From NCBI GenBank assembly GCA_016933985.1, contig JAFGTU010000542.1:1-14384 (forward strand): DNA of 14,384 nt, given 5' to 3'. This stretch comes from Sedimentisphaerales bacterium (GTDB lineage Bacteria > Planctomycetota > Phycisphaerae > Sedimentisphaerales > Anaerobacaceae). Within the stretch, counting starts at the first letter, position 1. Every line of letters begins with the position of its first letter. This document shows, one piece after another, positions 12,255 to 14,384 of this stretch. A model generated the notes under the pieces. That model did not search any database. It saw only the letters and a program-made list of their open reading frames with translations, and had not been told where the DNA came from. A program made the translations under genes and the position numbers.

Positions 12255-13931
12255 CTAATTTCCTTTGCTGCTTACAAGGTCCCCGAAAGGCCCGAGCAAG
12301 TCGTATTTATTCTGCCAAGTCGTGTACATTATACCGAGTGCGCCCGGCGTGCGATCCAGAGTTTCAAGCCATCCCTTCGGGTTTTCCAGTGTATCGCCGT
12401 CGTAATAAGCCCCCGCCAGGGTCTTGAAGCCTAAAGACGAGAAGAACTTTAAGCTCTCATTGCGCTTTTGGTAATACCAGCAAACAATGACGAGATCCTT
12501 TGGGGCATAATTCCACGAGCCCGCAAAGTCGCCGTCAACCAGATAGTAGTCGCCGTGGGCGTTGTGATTCGGATCGAGCATGTCCGACCACGTCAGAATC
12601 TCAGCTTGCGGATCGACCTTGCGGATAAGGCGAGCCTGCCTGGTTATGCAATCACCCAGAATCTGCCCCATAGTCATCCCGCGCTGTTTGCAGGCCGCAC
12701 ACCCGCCCCCGGCCCGGACCTCATCCATACTCAGAAGCCATTTCTTCGGTGCAAGATGCTCCTGAATCAACTCCGCCTGCCTGCCCCATATCTCATAAAC
12801 CTTCGGCTCGGACATGCAGACAGTCACCTGCCCGTTGTTGACGCCCATACCGTGATAATAGCTCACCATCAATCGCTGGCCGTCCTTAATCCTTCCGCCC
12901 GGCAAGATCTTTATCGAAGGCCCATCGTGATCGAAACGAAAGTTGAGCCTCGGATCGCTTATGGCGGCGAAGTCACTGCCTTCTTCGCAGGTCGTGCCGG
13001 TTTGTTCGCTTTTTACTGTCACGGGCGTTCCATCCCGCCGGAGCACATTGACCAGGCCGACCTCCTCGACCGCAAGGTCATCCACCCAGAATCGCCCGGA
13101 CTTGCCGCCCCAGGCGCCGAGATATAACCGCACCGTATCGAATTCGAGGCTGTTGAACCCCATAACGACCTTGCGCCAGTCTGAGGTTCCCGGCACTCTC
13201 GGGTCCCAGGGCGCCAAGCTCCGCCCATTCGCGGTCAAGACTTGTATCTGAAACGAGCCGGCCGGCTCAAGTGAATCCGTCTTGACGTAGCAGGTTATTC
13301 GATAACAGCGGTGCGGCCGGACTTTTATCTCCTGCATCACGCGCGCGTGGCCGTGCTCATACTTGCCGAAATTCTCGAATCGAAGCGAGGCCTTGCCGCT
13401 CTTGAAGACCTGCTTATCTGCAAACGAGACCTCGCCGGGCCTGTCGTGAAACCTATAGCCCGCCATTTGGTCGCCGCTGAATTCCTCGAATCCGCCGTTG
13501 ATAATCTTCGCAGATTCATCCGGCACCAACCGGGCCTTGTCGCCTTCCACAAGGAACACGGCATTTCTAACGTGTATTCCGGCCGCCAGGTTCTTGTCGT
13601 AAGAGAGAATTGCGCCCCCGTATCCCGCCGAGAAGATTATCGGGATTATCTCAATGTTATTATCTTTGCAGATTCGCTGGACCTGCTCGAGCCTGGCAAG
13701 ATAGTCGGCAGGCTGCTTATCAAGCATGTCGAGTCCAGCCGAAAGGACCATCCCATTGAGGCCGTGTTCGGAAGCCCTCTCAACTATCCCCTTTATATCA
13801 GCCACGTCGCTATCGGCCCGCAGCGACCGCGAGACATAGACCCAACGATAAGGATAGTCTTTGGCGGGGCACAGCGAACTCAACAGCCCCGCCAGAAATA
13901 TGAGCATCGGCGGTTTCTTCATTGCGGCCAT
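12255..13931 (-). CDS. Exported glycoside-hydrolase-like barrel protein with inserted carbohydrate-binding-like domain
   Basis: A 558-residue protein. The frame is open to 14069, but the ATG at 13931 has AAGGAA 6 nt upstream and is followed by a Sec signal (MKKPPMLIFLAGLLSSLCPA), so 13931 is the start. Residues about 26-130 look like the first strands of a TIM barrel (RWVYVS, LNGMVLSAG, IEIIPIIFSAGYGG). Residues about 143-290 form a β-sandwich of CBM4/9 or galactose-binding type (INGGFEEFSG ... SGKASLRFENF ... FWVDDLAVEEV). The barrel resumes to the C-terminus with WLLSMDEVRAGGGC (398-411), whose Asp403-Glu404 resembles a GH20-style catalytic pair, then EILTWSDMLDPNHN (444-457) and a Trp-rich end. 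A GH20/GH84-like hexosaminidase relative is the best guess; no exact family is claimed. Four Cys in 410-428 are unusual. Confidence 0.75.
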   Translation of the reverse strand: MAAMKKPPMLIFLAGLLSSLCPAKDYPYRWVYVSRSLRADSDVADIKGIVERASEHGLNGMVLSAGLDMLDKQPADYLARLEQVQRICKDNNIEIIPIIFSAGYGGAILSYDKNLAAGIHVRNAVFLVEGDKARLVPDESAKIINGGFEEFSGDQMAGYRFHDRPGEVSFADKQVFKSGKASLRFENFGKYEHGHARVMQEIKVRPHRCYRITCYVKTDSLEPAGSFQIQVLTANGRSLAPWDPRVPGTSDWRKVVMGFNSLEFDTVRLYLGAWGGKSGRFWVDDLAVEEVGLVNVLRRDGTPVTVKSEQTGTTCEEGSDFAAISDPRLNFRFDHDGPSIKILPGGRIKDGQRLMVSYYHGMGVNNGQVTVCMSEPKVYEIWGRQAELIQEHLAPKKWLLSMDEVRAGGGCAACKQRGMTMGQILGDCITRQARLIRKVDPQAEILTWSDMLDPNHNAHGDYYLVDGDFAGSWNYAPKDLVIVCWYYQKRNESLKFFSSLGFKTLAGAYYDGDTLENPKGWLETLDRTPGALGIMYTTWQNKYDLLGPFGDLVSSKGN

Positions 13932-13968
13932 ATTCGGTTCCTTATTCCAAGAAGAAGCGTCAACCAAC

Positions 13969-13998
13969 ATAATACCGCAACCGCCGGGCCAATAGCAA
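13969..13998 (-). promoter_or_regulatory. Candidate promoter for the hydrolase-DUF1080 operon
   Basis: On the minus strand, TTGCTA (13993-13998, 4 of 6) and TATTAT (13969-13974, 5 of 6) are separated by 18 bp. The start site near 13962 leaves about 31 nt before the ATG at 13931, enough to include the ribosome site. The match is moderate. Confidence 0.4.
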
Positions 13999-14044
13999 CA
14001 CGTTTTGCAGCAACGGCACGCCTGTAAATAGCGGCATTTTTTGT

Positions 14045-14072
14045 TTGACTTTTGCGGTCTGATGTGCATAAT
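14045..14072 (+). promoter_or_regulatory. Sigma-70-type promoter for the right-edge oxidoreductase
   Basis: TTGACT (14045-14050, 5 of 6) and CATAAT (14067-14072, 5 of 6) are separated by 16 bp. Transcription would start near 14079, giving a leader of about 90 nt. Together with the minus-strand candidate at 13969-13998 it makes a second divergent promoter pair, mirroring the arrangement at 3169-3246. Confidence 0.55.
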
Positions 14073-14167
14073 AGCGCGGACTGGAGGCTGCCTGCTGTGG
14101 TTGGGGCGGCTTTGGTGGCGAAAATAGAATTCTGAGAATTATTCAACGGAAGAAGGGAGTCTGAACC

Positions 14168-14384
14168 ATGTCTATAAACCGCCGAACCTTTATCAGAACC
14201 TCTATCGCAACAGGCGCAGCACTGGCTTTCCCAAGCATCATAACCGCCGGTCGCGTCAAGACATATCGCACGGCTCTGATAGGCTCGGGCTGGTGGGGGA
14301 TGAACATCGCCTCTGAGGCGATTGCCTCCGGCCGATGCAAGATGGTCGCCCTGTGCGACGTCGATCCGAGCCGGCTCGATGCCG
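14168..14384 (+). CDS. Tat-exported Gfo/Idh/MocA-type oxidoreductase, N-terminal part; runs off right edge
   Basis: From ATG 14168 (AGGGAG 8 nt upstream) an open frame of 72 codons runs off the window. It begins with a twin-arginine signal, NRRTFIRTSIATGAALAFP (residues 4-22), then a Rossmann strand and nucleotide loop, TALIGSGWWGMNIA, with an intact GxGxxG (GSGWWG), and LCDVDPSRLDA, the second strand ending in the Asp-x-Asp expected of NAD(P)-binding Gfo/Idh/MocA proteins. Unlike the 833-1837 protein, this one keeps a canonical cofactor loop; whether it keeps the catalytic E-K-P cannot be seen. It is transcribed away from the hydrolase-DUF1080 operon and is likely part of the same exported sugar-oxidation set. 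Confidence 0.85.
   Translation, partial: MSINRRTFIRTSIATGAALAFPSIITAGRVKTYRTALIGSGWWGMNIASEAIASGRCKMVALCDVDPSRLDA

Noticed and set aside
12468..13127. Plus-strand 219-codon frame opposite the hydrolase gene
   Set aside because: It is antisense to a gene with signal peptide and domain structure, and shows no recognisable domain or start signal.
1..14384. tRNA, rRNA, CRISPR array, transposase or integrase genes
   Set aside because: None was recognised on either strand, so the island-like features cannot be tied to a present mobility gene.

Overview
The window looks like a chromosomal piece of a planctomycete-type bacterium (Planctomycetota, probably a Phycisphaerae-like lineage). This is inferred from gene content rather than from a marker gene: secreted Gfo/Idh/MocA oxidoreductases with Tat or Sec signals, DUF1080 (3-keto-disaccharide hydrolase family) proteins, a ceramidase-family lipid or glycan enzyme and a NodB-type deacetylase are typical of those genomes. 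Coding density is moderate, with several 300-540 bp gaps that hold decayed sequence.

Layout, left to right. (1) 1-367, minus: the 5' part of a lipoprotein running off the left edge, with a good promoter at 465-493. (2) 368-832: gene-free, carrying a dispersed-repeat motif. (3) 833-3114, minus: two exported Gfo/Idh/MocA-type oxidoreductases 29 bp apart. (4) 3169-3246: back-to-back promoters. (5) 3305-5831, plus: lipoprotein polysaccharide deacetylase, ceramidase-family protein and a small conserved hypothetical. (6) 5832-6367: gene-free, with a decayed response-regulator receiver fragment and hairpins. (7) 6368-10663, plus: a cell-wall module of MreB, MreC, a LysM L,D-transpeptidase and a 3D-domain protein. 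(8) 10664-10896: a convergent gap holding an orphan copy of the ceramidase gene's last 71 bp and a long-armed inverted repeat. (9) 10897-13931, minus: a double-DUF1080 protein downstream of a large exported glycoside-hydrolase-like protein. (10) 14168-end, plus: the start of a third exported Gfo/Idh/MocA oxidoreductase, transcribed divergently.

Two functional themes emerge. The flanks (1-5478 and 10897-14384) look like an extracytoplasmic saccharide or glycolipid breakdown locus. It combines exported NAD(P)-type sugar oxidoreductases with a DUF1080 protein, a barrel hydrolase, a deacetylase and a ceramidase-family hydrolase, which fits oxidation of a sugar to a 3-keto intermediate followed by cleavage. 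The middle (6368-10663) is a cell-shape and peptidoglycan module in which MreB and MreC sit with an L,D-transpeptidase and a putative glycan-cleaving 3D protein; no MreD, RodA or class B PBP is present here.

The most notable structural signal is that the whole middle module lies between two copies of the ceramidase gene's 3' end (5409-5479 and 10683-10753, 64 of 71 identical by hand alignment, 6 of 7 differences synonymous). This suggests that the module was inserted into, or captured between, a tandem pair of ceramidase-family genes, one of which has been almost entirely lost.
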